Below are positions 1 through 9,821 of a stretch of 64,000 nucleotides of DNA, one piece after another. The translations under genes were made by a program, and so were the position numbers. Position 1 is the first letter of the stretch; each line of letters opens with the position of its first letter. The notes beneath the pieces are model-generated. The model had not been told where the DNA came from and did no database searches. It saw only the letters and a program-made list of their open reading frames with translations. Source of the DNA: Euclidia mi (lineage: Eukaryota > Arthropoda > Insecta > Lepidoptera > Erebidae); contig OX123205.2 of NCBI GenBank assembly GCA_944739405.2, positions 35,236,475-35,300,474 of the forward strand, read 5' to 3'.

Positions 1-147
1 ACATATTTGAAGTCGGCTTAAAATAGTGCGTTGTCAATTTGGCCTAACAAGCATTATGCGTTACTTTCGCGTTACTTCTGTCACCGTAACATAGAAGCGT
101 CTATGTTACTCTATGTTACTAAGTGGCAAAATCTACGGCCTCACCCT

Positions 148-284
148 ACTGAGTTTTTCCAAAATCTCAGTAAGTAGCAGCACGGAGTCTGGTGATGTGC
201 CCGGTAACGGCAATAGGCTCGCGTAATTACGTGGGACCTAAAATTTCATGGTGAAATGTTCGGGGATACAGACGAGAGACTATT
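148..284 (+). mobile_element. SINE-A fragment, 5'-truncated and internally deleted
   Basis: The sequence matches the body of the SINE-A family (see 63,254-63,514): the segment around CAGCACGGAGTCTGGTGATG, then GGCAATAGGCTCGC and ACGTGGGACCT. The tRNA-like head is missing. About 30 bases are also missing between GAAATG and TTCGGGGATACAG, which removes the left arm of the tail hairpin. It sits immediately upstream of a chimeric SINE. Confidence 0.75.
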
Positions 285-306
285 AATAAAAAAAAATAGA
301 AAATTG

Positions 307-712
307 CCGTGTGGTTGACGGCATAGAATACAAGTGTCACCACCCCCTATCTTCCCGTGGGTGTCGTAAAAGGCGACTAAGGGATAACACGATGCAAATA
401 CCATCTTTGCGTAGAGACGGAAAACTCGACATCAAACCCTATATGACTGCCTCGTTGGTCTCGCGGCATAAATGTGCGCGTGGGATCGAGAGGTCCCGGG
501 TTCGATTCCTGGGCCGGGCAGTTTTATTGGATTTTTTCTGTCACGAAATTCTCAGTAGCAGCACGGAGTCTGGAAATGTACCCGGTACGGCAATAGGCTC
601 GCCCCTTATTACGTGGGTCTAAAGTATATCTGGCGAAAAGTGGGTGTAGAAATACACCTCTGCCTACCCCTTCGGGGATAAAAGGCGTCTCGTTATGTAT
701 GTATTTATTTAT
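307..712 (+). mobile_element. Chimeric SINE (SINE-R-type 5' module + tRNA-like module + SINE-A body and tail)
   Basis: Three modules follow one another. The first (~307-440) carries GTGTCACCACCCCCTATC and GGGTGTCGTAAAAGGCGAC and resembles the 5' part of the RTE-tailed SINE at 2,334. The second (~445-520) is tRNA-like with a box B, GGGTTCGATTCCTGG. The third is SINE-A body and ends in the CTGCCTACCCCTTCGGGG hairpin followed by (TATG)n. A second near-identical copy lies at 13,989-14,388 on the minus strand, so the junctions belong to a replicating family. The open frame across 311-622 is a by-product of low stop density and is not a gene. Confidence 0.85.
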
Positions 713-1035
713 GTATAGAAAACAATGAAACTGTACACGTATGTTTTACAACGTTATTCTTAGTAGGGGGCAAAATTCTTAGGGGTCATTAAACTCGTTA
801 TGATGAATAATCCTTGTTTTTTTTATCCCTGTTGATAGCCAAAATTACGAAAACAATCAGCGGTTCAATTCAAAATTGAACAAGGTAAGTATAACTTCGA
901 CAAATTGTATCTAAACAGTTTACATAATTTATATCTATGTATCCTTACAATTATTACAAAGTGTAAAGATTTGTAGACATTTCTATTTTCGTATCGAATA
1001 AACTAACGGGTGGCCCAAGATTATCTATGTGAAGC
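713..1035. other. No recognisable feature
   Basis: AT-rich sequence with no coding frame, RNA gene or repeat that I can identify. Confidence 0.5.
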
Positions 1036-1093
1036 CTCGGGAGAGGCCTATGTCTAGCAGTGGACGTCATTCAGCTGATGATATGATGATGTA
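1036..1093 (+). mobile_element. RTE LINE 3'-end remnant
   Basis: About 55 bases match the last codons and (ATG)n tail of the RTE at 49.8 kb: GGCCTATGTCTAGCAGTGG, then GCTGATGATATGATGATG. It is extremely 5'-truncated, as is common for LINE insertions. Confidence 0.7.
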
Positions 1094-2057
1094 ACTTAGT
1101 ACTTACTTAAGTTTAAAAACTACGGGACAGATTTCACAAAATTCTCCATCATTACTATCTTTAAGTGAGTAGGTGTCTACCTATCATCCGTGCAAAGCTG
1201 AAACGGGACGCTAGTTTGCAATGAAATAGGTAAGTGCTTATGTGGGCAAATTGGTAAATAGTAATAAAACTTATAATATACTTTTCAAAGATACGCTGAT
1301 ACTTTTGCAAGACTTAAAAACAATAAATTATTTATTTGTTTTGAATCAAATAAATGCGAACGACGGCACCTTTTGAAAGACGTGTTCAATCTATGTTTTT
1401 AGTCTAGATAGATTATTAGTTTCCATCTTAGACAGATAACGTCCAGGCTAACTAATCAAGCTTCGAGGCTAACTCAGACTTTGAAAGGTTTGCTCTATTA
1501 GGAATAAACGAATGAGAAACCGCTTTACTGAAATGTATAGGTAAAAGAATACAAATGTAGACCTATTGGCCGATAGAGTATAATTATTACTAAGAGTAGC
1601 CTGGTGGTCGGATTACGACCGCTTTAAGTCATAGAGTTGGCCTTATGGCCATTTTCGGAATATATATGACTAAGGATTATATTTCACTACCAATACAAAA
1701 AATATAGGAAATTGGTTAAGGACAAAAGTATTCTGAACTATCTCATCTTAACTGTAAGTACGTAATAATTATATAAATATGCTTAATTATGAGATTCGCC
1801 TTATATAACATGATTAAATCACAGAAAACAAATTTGATTGATAGCTGAATAATTGTATATTAGCCATAGCCTTATATGTGTAGACCTTATTTATGTTACT
1901 AAACGTACATACTTAATTATTTGTATAGCTTGTCTTCAAATTCGATGGAACTCATGTTGAATTAAAATAAATAACAAATTAGAACTTCTTTATGGCGTAT
2001 CATGCCTTCTTATTTATTCTGTTTATATACTGCTTGTAATGGCAGATAAAGAAAATA
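1094..2057. other. No recognisable feature
   Basis: AT-rich and non-coding on both strands. No tRNA-like box, TIR or hairpin of note was seen. Confidence 0.45.
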
Positions 2058-2274
2058 GAGTGTCACTACCCCATTTCATTCCGTGTTATCGTAAGAGATG
2101 AATAAAGAAAATACACGAAGCACGTAATACTTATATTTGTGAAAAGACGGAAAACTTGACAACAAACCGTCTGGCCAGAATGTGGTTATAGTAGGCCAAA
2201 CCCTCCAGCTGGCTCGTGAGGCCGCTTAAGTCCAACAGTGGACTTTGAAACACTGTATGATAATGATGATGGGC
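2058..2274 (+). mobile_element. SINE-R copy, diverged
   Basis: This is a degenerate relative of the element that follows at 2,334. It shares GTGTCACTACCCCATTTC near the start, GGAAAACTTGACA and TATAGTAGGCCAA in the middle, and an AACAGTGGACTT...GATGATGG tail. The two copies lie within 60 bases of each other in the same orientation. Confidence 0.65.
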
Positions 2275-2333
2275 CTCGTGTTTTAGGCTTTCTAAATCAG
2301 GAAATCGAATTTCATGTTACCTATTTCGTATAG

Positions 2334-2573
2334 TCCGTGTGGTGACGGATTAGGAATACGGATTGTCACCACCCCATATCATCCCATGGGTGTCGTAAGA
2401 GCCGACAGAGGGAGCATATTATGCAGAGAACAGCACTGTAAGAGAAGGAAAACTTGATACAAACGCTATACCAACCCGTTTGGCCAGCGTGGTATAGTAG
2501 GCCAATTCCTCTTTTCAAAGGAGAGGCCTCGTCCAGCAGTGGACTGTTAAAGGCTGATGATGATGATGATGAT
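2334..2573 (+). mobile_element. SINE-R, short element with an RTE-type tail
   Basis: About 240 bp, nearly identical to 47,489-47,718. The 5' part holds GTCACCACCCCATATCATCC and GGTGTCGTAAGAGCC. The 3' part reads GTCCAGCAGTGGAC, then GGCTGATGATGATG. That end has the same layout as the RTE LINE terminus (codons for QQWT, a Gly codon, TGA, ATG repeats), so the element is probably mobilised by RTE machinery. I see no clear box A/box B, so the origin of its head is open. Confidence 0.8.
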
Positions 2574-3958
2574 TTCGCATAGAGAACACTTGGAACCCAA
2601 AAAGTACATGACATACCACTACCTTTTTTAATCATCTCTCATGGGGATAAACCGATTTCCCTTCGGATAAAACCGCCGGTACAATTAGTTCAATATAAAT
2701 TACTTTTATGTCATAATGTTGGTAAATATCAGAATCATCACTTCATTTTCCCAAAAGGTTTAGGCAGAGGCGGCATACGCCCATTTATTCCACATTTGAG
2801 AATCATTTTTTATGGCGTCGAGTAGGTAACATAAAACAGGACAGTATCATTTTCAAGGCTGTTGAACATTCTTAAACGATAAAGCTCAAAATCCATTTTA
2901 GAGCATAGGATATGCAAACTACATACTATTTTTGCGACATATTTTTACCACACTCTCCCAAGACTGAGCCCCTTTAGGGGTCCAGCCTGGGGGGGTCAGC
3001 CCGTAAATTGTTTGGTTTCCACTATGAGTAAAAAAAAAAAGGTAAGTACTCTAGCTTACAAGGAGAGAGTTTGGATTATATGCCGGAACAAGTGAGTACC
3101 TACCTATGAAAATTTATATGTGCAAATTAATTTTTGATATTTAAGCTATAAATATTAACGTCGTCAAATATTTTACATCCGCAAGTGAAATTGTACCCAC
3201 ATGGTACTTAATCTGTTGTATTGCTAATCAATTTCGTCTGGGTAGTTTTCGTACACAGAGTTAAGTACAAACTTCAAACATATACCTTCTAGTTTGAGTC
3301 AATGTTGCCACTTTTACACAAATACATAAGTAGTACAGATTTTTCGAAAATCGTCTTCAGTAAACTTAACCAACACACCTAGTGAGTGCGTTGAAGGCTT
3401 ATCGGCCAATCACACCGAGATAGGCAATTTCATGATCACTGTCCTGTCCTGTATGACAAGACCGGTCGGGTCATAAGCCTACCTAACTAGAAAATAGCAT
3501 TTTAAATAAACCAACCTGTTATACTGCACAGATCAGATACTATAAGATTCCCAGAATTCTTGAACACAGACAAGTAAAACACAAACCGCACTAATAAATC
3601 TTATTTCACATAATCCCGTCACAATAAAACATTTTAATCACACACCAAACTCAATGAAATGCCCTATATAAGAGCCAACACTCTATGTTTTTAAAACACT
3701 GAAATCCAACTATTTAGCTTTAATTTTACGAGCGACGTAATTCGGGAGAGCGAGCGCGAGTAACGTGGATAACACGTCCAAACACCGCGAGCAAGCAGGC
3801 TCTACTGACCATAGACTAATATATATTATAACTGGAGATAGACTGGCAACTGTCAATTTGATCAGATCTTAGCGTTGAGCGCCACCTGAATGCCACTCAA
3901 GGAACTAAACGAAATATTTTTTTTTAGCTATTGCTATAACATACGTAATTGTAAGTGT
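2574..3958. other. No recognisable feature
   Basis: Non-coding. It contains a CCCCTTTAGGGG palindrome near 2,970 and a TATA-like CTATATAAG at 3,664, neither with supporting context. The stretch around 3,725-3,790 is richer in CpG than its surroundings. Confidence 0.4.
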
Positions 3959-4044
3959 AAGTCAAATGTTCGTGATATTTCCCATGTAACGTTTTCCCAA
4001 AAGAAAAACGTTATTACATGGGAAATATCACGAACATTTGACTT
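3959..4044. repeat. Long hairpin, arms ~36-38 bp, loop ~10 bases
   Basis: The left arm starts AAGTCAAATGTTCGTGATAT and the right arm ends ATATCACGAACATTTGACTT. The arms differ only by small indels near the loop. No TIR or target-site duplication links it to a known element. Confidence 0.9.
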
Positions 4045-5070
4045 TTAATACAATTTCAAAGTTCACGAAATATTATTTCGACTGATTTACATTTGGAAAT
4101 TAAACACTTTACTAGAGAAAATAAAGATGTTAATTCCTAATCTAAATCGGCCAAATCAGTTACAATGGGTTCGGATTAGAGGTCCTGCTGTTTAGGTATA
4201 TTCAGTTAGGAATAAATAATGCAAAAATATAATATCAAATGTATTTATTTAGCTATATATTAATTTTTACACCAGTTTGTGTTTCTCTTTTTATGCTCTT
4301 TCCTTTAATATATTGATTGCGAACCTGTTGTATAATAGGATCCATTTGATCATGGTCTGCTGTACCATATATATAAAAGCTCTTGCCAGTAAAATGAGCA
4401 GAACACTACACTGAGATATATGGTCCAAACTCCTTTAGGAGGGCGTATCTTAAGTATGTCACAAACACTTACACAAACAACACAGGTAATGCTGAAATAG
4501 TAAATAGTATTCCTGAACATTATACGTAGGAACTGAAGCTCAACTACGTAAATACCAATAAAATACCAAGAATCACAAGAAAAAAGCATGTAAACACACA
4601 GCCGGCAAATTTTCTTGTGACAATGACATTACTGACATTTAGTTTCATTTATTGTTTGTTTTTAATTTATGTAACGGTTTCCATTGTTTGCCAACAAAAA
4701 AATATTTGTGGTCATGCAAAATTGTTTTAAACTAGTAAAATAATTATAATAATAATGGTAATAAAAGTAAGTTTTTTTATAAATAAATTCTTATTAAACT
4801 TTGGATTTATCGAAGAAAATATCAATTTTGACAATTTGTGTCGGGTACCATGACAACACTGACAAAAAAGTTCCCTCGATTGGCAATTAGATGGCATTAT
4901 TCACAAAAAAAAAAGTTGTTCGTCAGTTACCAGGGCATGCTACTGACGTGCGCCGTTGGGCCCGTTGGCATATCATGTAAGCTTGTATAAAAAATAGAGC
5001 GGCGTTCCAAATTCGAATAATAACTAACTGTTGGCTTCCTGATGAGTGCAAACTGCTTTTTTATACAATA
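4045..5070. other. No recognisable feature
   Basis: AT-rich and non-coding. The short open frame at 4,350-4,589 on the minus strand resembles nothing I know. Confidence 0.4.
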
Positions 5071-5317
5071 TATAGTCTCACGCCTGTATCCCCGAAGGGG
5101 TAGGCAGAGGTGTAAATATTACACCCACATTTCGCCATTAATTTTTAAGTCCCACGTAATAGGGGGGAGCCTATTGCCGTAACCGGGCACATCACCAGAC
5201 TCCGTGCTGCTACTGAGAATTCGGAAAAACCCAGTATCACTTGCCCGACCCGGGAATCGAACCCGGAACCTCCGATCAGTAGTCGCATACAATATCCACT
5301 AGACCATGGAGGCAGTC
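5071..5317 (-). mobile_element. SINE-A, full length
   Basis: Read on the minus strand it has a tRNA-like head with box A TGGTCTAGTGG and box B GGTTCGATTCC, then the SINE-A body, then the 3' hairpin tail CTGCCTACCCCTTCGGGG and GGCGTGAG. The tail matches the end of LINE-A (9,822-11,962). RNA polymerase III transcription from the head is inferred from the boxes. Confidence 0.88.
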
Positions 5318-5399
5318 GAAGAGTACGTTAATACCTATTTGATAATATAGGCATACTTAAATTTGAATTTCCTTCTCCATATATTGTCACTGTCATTCC

Positions 5400-5679
5400 T
5401 ACGTTGATGCTGTCCAACTGTTGGGCACGGGTCTCTGCTCAATGTGATAAGGGTAAGGCCATAGTCCACCACTCTGGCATTGTCCGGGTTAGTGTGTAGT
5501 CCACTCACGTCTTTCAAGAACTGATAGAGAACTCTCAGACATGTCGGTTTCCCCATGATGTTTTTCCTCACAGTTAAGCAAGTGATAATTAAAAACGCAC
5601 AGTCATTGGTGTACGCCGTGGATTCGAACCTGAACCTGAGACCATTAGCGTAGCAGTCTGTTCTCCACTAGGCTTCTCT
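5400..5679 (-). mobile_element. SINE-E (SINE-B-like head with a different 3' half)
   Basis: On the minus strand the head reads GCCTAGTGGAGAACAGACTG with a box B (GGTTCGAATCC), then TTAATTATCACTTGC as in SINE-B. The 3' half differs (GTCTGAGAGTTCTC, GGTGGACTATGGCC). Related 3' halves occur at 13,815-13,925 (minus) and 41,446-41,612 (plus). Confidence 0.7.
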
Positions 5680-6713
5680 TTACATGCTTAGTCTAAATCA
5701 GTGCTTAGAATCTTACTTGCAACCCGATTCCCCTCAAATCCAAGGTACATTTACTATTTAGAACGACATTACTTCCTTTAGAATGCGTTCACCAAAATTC
5801 TACGCTTCGAATGACCATAAAATATACTGGGGATTGGAATTCGAATTCCGCTTGTGCACTATCGTTTTTAGCTGGCATCCAAATGCAAGTACTTAAACAG
5901 TACCTAAAGCTAATAGAAAATATATATTTATCAGTATCATCATTAGCTTTGTGGCTTAAAGGTAAAATGGAGAGAAAGGTTTTAAGAAGTTGTATGAAAG
6001 CAAGCTAAAACAGGGGCATTAATTATATTTTAAAGTAATTAATACTTATTAATATTGGAAATTGTTTGGACTATTGGATACCGCTGAAGAAAACACTCAG
6101 ATGTACACTTTAGACCATGTTTTACCCCTCAACGGGGCGAATTTGTAAAAATCTTGTTTTAGTGCTTCTCGAGACTCGACAAGCAAAACAGCATCCAAAC
6201 TGTTTCTTAAGCCCGTTTAGTCGGTGTGTATATACATACATAATTTCATTGATTGATGATTATTGATTTTTTTATTCGTCTTATTGAAGTACAAAAGGCA
6301 AAAGAAAACTTTTATTCTCACCTAGAATTAAGCACAGATCACTTAGTAGCGAAATAACTACTGTTCTTTCTATGCAGTCAAGCTCACTGCACAATCAAAT
6401 CGCTGGTCAACTTTCTAGTAATTTAGGCAAATAACATAAAAATACATACTAACAAACATCAAATTAGTTAAAATTCTTCCGTATTTCTCATTAGTATAAA
6501 CAATTACATTAATTCTCGTAACGAGACATTAATTACAATAATAAAAACCAACCGTATGTTTGTATAACATACGAGCAGAAACGTTATTTACACAGTCACG
6601 GGCTTCGTTTAAGGTTCAGCCGTTGTTTCTGAGATCTGTTGGTATAAACGTACGAATGTAATTAACGGCAATGCTTGTTATATAGTTAAATTCGGGGTTT
6701 ATTAATAATTACT
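5680..6713. other. No recognisable feature
   Basis: Non-coding. A small open frame at 5,811-6,008 has no recognisable domain. Confidence 0.4.
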
Positions 6714-6984
6714 AAGCGGTGACGGCCCACTGGTGTACGTAACGGACTGCCGAGACGATGGTTTTGGGTTCGATTCCCAGGTACCTCGAGCGCACATCTC
6801 TGACTTTTCGAAGTTAAGTTTGTATAAAAATTGCTAATTATCCCTCGCTTAATGACGGGCCCAATAGATGGCAATAGGCTCGCCTCTTATTACATTGGGA
6901 CCGAAACATAACTGGCGAAGTGTGGGTGTGTTTTTTAACCTCTGCCTCTCCCTTCGGCGATAAAGGCGTGAAGAAGAAGTTATG
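6714..6984 (+). mobile_element. SINE-C (SINE-B-like 5' half fused to SINE-A 3' half)
   Basis: The head has box B GGTTCGATTCC at ~6,767-6,777, then CTGACTTTTCGAAGTT and a CTAATTATCCCTCGC block as in SINE-B. From ~6,872 it switches to the SINE-A body (GGCAATAGGCTCGC) and the CCCTTCGGCG hairpin tail. A second copy with the same junction is at 54,702-54,962 on the minus strand. Confidence 0.8.
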
Positions 6985-7089
6985 TAATAATTACTGAAGT
7001 CAAGGAATGTGGCCGCGATGTATTTTTTTGTAATTGGTCAACCATCTATAACTGCCATGCAGAAGTGCAGAAATGCATAAGGTATCGTT

Positions 7090-7380
7090 TACAACACACG
7101 GCATGCACGACTGACTTTTCGCAGTTATGTGTGCAATTGTTAATTATCGCTCGTTTCGTGCTTCGAAGAAAACGTAGCCGTCAGTCACAGCTGTCATGAA
7201 GGTCTTTAATAGCCGTTTTGGGTAGTCAGTATCCTCGAATTCACGAGCTGATAGGGTTGCGGAGGTCAGACGGCAGTCGCTCCGTGGAAAAGCTAATATT
7301 CTGTTACCTGGATAGACTAGAAAGCGCACTAAAGGGAAGACCTTGGTTGCAACTAGGATAACGCTAGACCGATAATGATT
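7090..7380 (+). mobile_element. SINE-B, 5'-truncated
   Basis: It matches the SINE-B copies at 23,937 and 47,062 from the GACTTTTCGCAGTTATGTG block onward, including GGTTGCGGAGGTCAGAC, CAGTCGCTCCGTGGAAAAGC and the end GGATAACGCTAG. The tRNA-like head is missing. Confidence 0.75.
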
Positions 7381-7632
7381 ACCCGTCATAATCCAGACAG
7401 TTAAGAGCGTACTTAATCTCGCGAAACCGAAAATGCTTGCTATCGTTACTTTGCTACGAGCTCAAGAAACAAACATACAATCTCTTTAGTTTTATTGCAA
7501 TAATTCAATTAACATGGTTTATTTAAGTAACACAATAATTCATTGTTACTTGGACTTCAGTTTAAACACTTACCCTTACTTATGTTTTAATTAAGTAAAG
7601 AATTTAGTGCACAATATAAAATCCATAGTCAC

Positions 7633-7797
7633 TACATAGTATAAAACAAACTCTGTCTTCTGTCCGTCTATGTATGCTTAAATCTTAAAAACTAAGCAAC
7701 GGATTGTAATGCGGTTTTTTAAATAGATATGAATTCAAGAGGAAGGTTTATAGGTATGTATAATTGACGCGGGCGAAGCCGCTAGCGACGTCTACTT
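7633..7797 (+). mobile_element. Helitron-like 3' portion
   Basis: It has the interior motif AACTAAGCAACGGATT and the GC-rich end ACGCGGGCGAAGCCGC typical of lepidopteran non-autonomous Helitrons. The terminal CTAGT has decayed. The 5' end was not located. Confidence 0.55.
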
Positions 7798-7880
7798 ATG
7801 GTATAAATTCGAAAGTCTGTCTGGCAGTCTGTTACGCTTTCACAGCTAAACCATCGAACCCATTTTGAAACAATTTACGA

Positions 7881-7964
7881 CGGTGATAAAAAATATTGCC
7901 TATGTTTCACCTTGAGTTTTCAACAAACTCAAGGTGAAACATAGGCAATTTTTTTTATCAACGG
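7881..7964. repeat. Long hairpin, arms ~38 bp, 5-base loop
   Basis: The arms include TTGCCTATGTTTCACCTTGA and its exact reverse complement, separated by TCAAC. The outer ends pair imperfectly (CGGTGATAAAA with TTTTATCAACGG). The arm sequence is unrelated to the hairpin at 3,959. Confidence 0.9.
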
Positions 7965-7969
7965 CAAAA

Positions 7970-8819
7970 GACTCGATATTGAGGATGGCAGTTTGTACGT
8001 AATTTTGCAGACTTCGGTTTGTCATCAAGTTTTACCAAGTATAGGTATTTTTTATCATCTTAAAAAACATAGGGCGTAGCCACGGTCAAAAGTTAGTTTT
8101 ATATTTTATTTTCACTAAAACGAAGTATAAGTTCCTCGATACAGAGAATAGGGTCTTTTTATTGAATTTTGTACTTAAAATATCTTGAGCTTATGCAGGT
8201 TTAATAGCAGTATTAATTATGTTTAATCTGTGGCAATGGATGACGTCACTAGCAGCTATTTTATGGTTCATGTTGAGGTTTTTGAATGGCTCATTGTTTC
8301 AGTAGTCACTGACAAAAGTGTTGTTTTGGTGTGGAATGCCATGAAATTTGTCACACGGGTGACAAATTTTCAACAAATATAAAAATACATTTACTTATTA
8401 TACCTAGTTAATTTCAATTACATATTTTTTGTTGTTTTTTTTAAAGACAACTCCCGCACGAAGACTAAATCCTGTGTCGCGGGGGATTTTGCAAACATAC
8501 AACTAACGTATACAAAGAACACCCACATTAAAATCATTCACGGTTTTTTTTATTATTCCTTAATCTAACTAATAAGTCAACAAATGTTAAGCAGGTACTA
8601 AGATTACTAAGAAACCTCATAAGATATTCTTGCCTAACCTACTTAGGTCACACATTTCCAACTAACCTCCTGGCGAGCAAACAAACTGATCAAAATATTT
8701 ACACAAGACGCAGACTAGGTAGATGTAATATAATAATGCTGAACTTAGGTATATCTACTTTGTAACATGTTTAAAAGGTATTCTTTCTATATTTTCAATC
8801 GTTGGAGTAGTTGTGTTCT
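7970..8819. other. Mostly unassigned; possible Helitron end at ~8,040-8,097
   Basis: GGGCGTAGCCACGGTCAAAAG followed by TTAGT resembles a decayed Helitron 3' end. Nothing else here is recognised. Confidence 0.35.
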
Positions 8820-8990
8820 AGAATGGAGACCGCGTCTTGGCAAACGTAGTGACGCCTTCCGGTAAGGTGGAGTGACGTTATACGCAAAGTGGCTGGCAGC
8901 GGCTGGACACGAAGAACCAAAAATCGTGCTCGTGCTATGGGAGAGATCTATATCCAGCAGTGGACTATGGCAGGCTGATGATGATTTTTC
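8820..8990 (+). pseudogene. RTE LINE C-terminal fragment (frameshifted)
   Basis: Conceptual reading gives RPRLGKRSVGRP, then a GSGWTRRTKNRAR-like stretch and a final QQWTMAG before TGA. The same layout closes the RTE at 49.8 kb (GRPPARWTDD, AAQDRSVW, QQWTSFG). A frame change is needed near 8,865. The copy is of another RTE subfamily, yet its stop codon again lies in GGCTGATGATGATG. The reverse transcriptase domain is absent. Confidence 0.7.
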
Positions 8991-9121
8991 AACCTTGGTT
9001 TTGTATACCTACGAACAGTAATCCATGACATACCTTATTAAAGTCAGGCTCCAGTGGGTTATTTAATCTGTAACCTTTCCTAGATACTTCTCATAAAATT
9101 ATTTTCGTTCTGAGATAGTGA

Positions 9122-9304
9122 AATTTGGACGCAGGAGTTCGTGCGGATCAAAATGGGCTACGTTCAACGGACTTTGCTACTGAACTGGGCTGGAAATTTG
9201 ATTCAGTGGGAATGCGAGAGAGACTAACCCAAAAACAGTTCCAAGTTGTAAAGAAGAAGTTACAGAAGATAAGACATAACAATTCTATTTCTAAATTTGT
9301 TTAA
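9122..9304 (+). CDS. Coding-like open frame, unidentified
   Basis: Sixty sense codons follow a TGA and end at TAA. The composition is balanced, unlike the AT-driven frames nearby, with motifs such as FATELGWKFDSVGMRERL and a Lys/Gln-rich tail. No start codon precedes most of it, so it would have to be a terminal exon or a transposon fragment. I do not recognise the family and assign no function. Confidence 0.25.
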   Translation, partial: NLDAGVRADQNGLRSTDFATELGWKFDSVGMRERLTQKQFQVVKKKLQKIRHNNSISKFV

Positions 9305-9408
9305 GTATCATTATTATTTCAAGAGCCAGTGTCTATTGTTATATGTATCTATTTGCAGTCCATTTTCAGTGCTGACTGGAAGAGTAGTAATAAAATTCAA
9401 ATAGTCAT

Positions 9409-9658
9409 CATTTCAGCTTAGAGACTTCCACTGCTTGATATGGACCTCCCTCAAGGTTGTCCACACAGACCGATCTTGAGCAGCCCGCATCCAACCGCTT
9501 CTCCACCGCATCCACCTTGCGGGAGGCCTACGCCTACTGCGTTGTCCGATACGTAGTCGCCACTCCAGTACCCTCCTACCGTAAAGGCCATCGGTTCTCC
9601 GAGAAATGTGCCCTGCCCTTCAGCCTGGATATTCGGAGAGCTATGTTGGTGGCTTAGA
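9409..9658 (-). mobile_element. RTE LINE 3'-end fragment
   Basis: The plus-strand text GGACCTCCCTCAAGG, CACACAGACCGATCTTGAGC and CCGCATCCAACCGC aligns with the last ~240 bases of the RTE at 49,815-50,090, in the same minus orientation. It retains the C-terminal coding region only, without an open frame. Confidence 0.85.
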
Positions 9659-9821
9659 TAGATCGTAGATGTAGGTAGTATTTTAATAAAAGTAGCTTTC
9701 AGATTACAAAATTTTACACTTACACTCATTTAGTTAACAGAAACGCTCTGTTTTGTCTGCAGTTTTTTATATGACATGAGATTCGTATATTTTAATGAGA
9801 TTCGTATAACTTCTATTACCA

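Noticed and set aside
311..622. 103-codon open frame (and its near-identical partner at 14,099-14,383)
   Set aside because: It lies wholly inside a chimeric SINE. The repeated sequence explains the conserved translation.
3664..3672. TATA-box-like CTATATAAG
   Set aside because: There is no downstream initiator plus coding exon. Such words are expected by chance in AT-rich DNA.
5255..5315. tRNA-like sequences with box A and box B (also at 23,940, 34,080, 47,065, 54,940, 63,255)
   Set aside because: They form heads of SINEs: repeated, attached to common bodies and unable to fold as complete tRNAs with a proper acceptor stem. None is called a tRNA gene.
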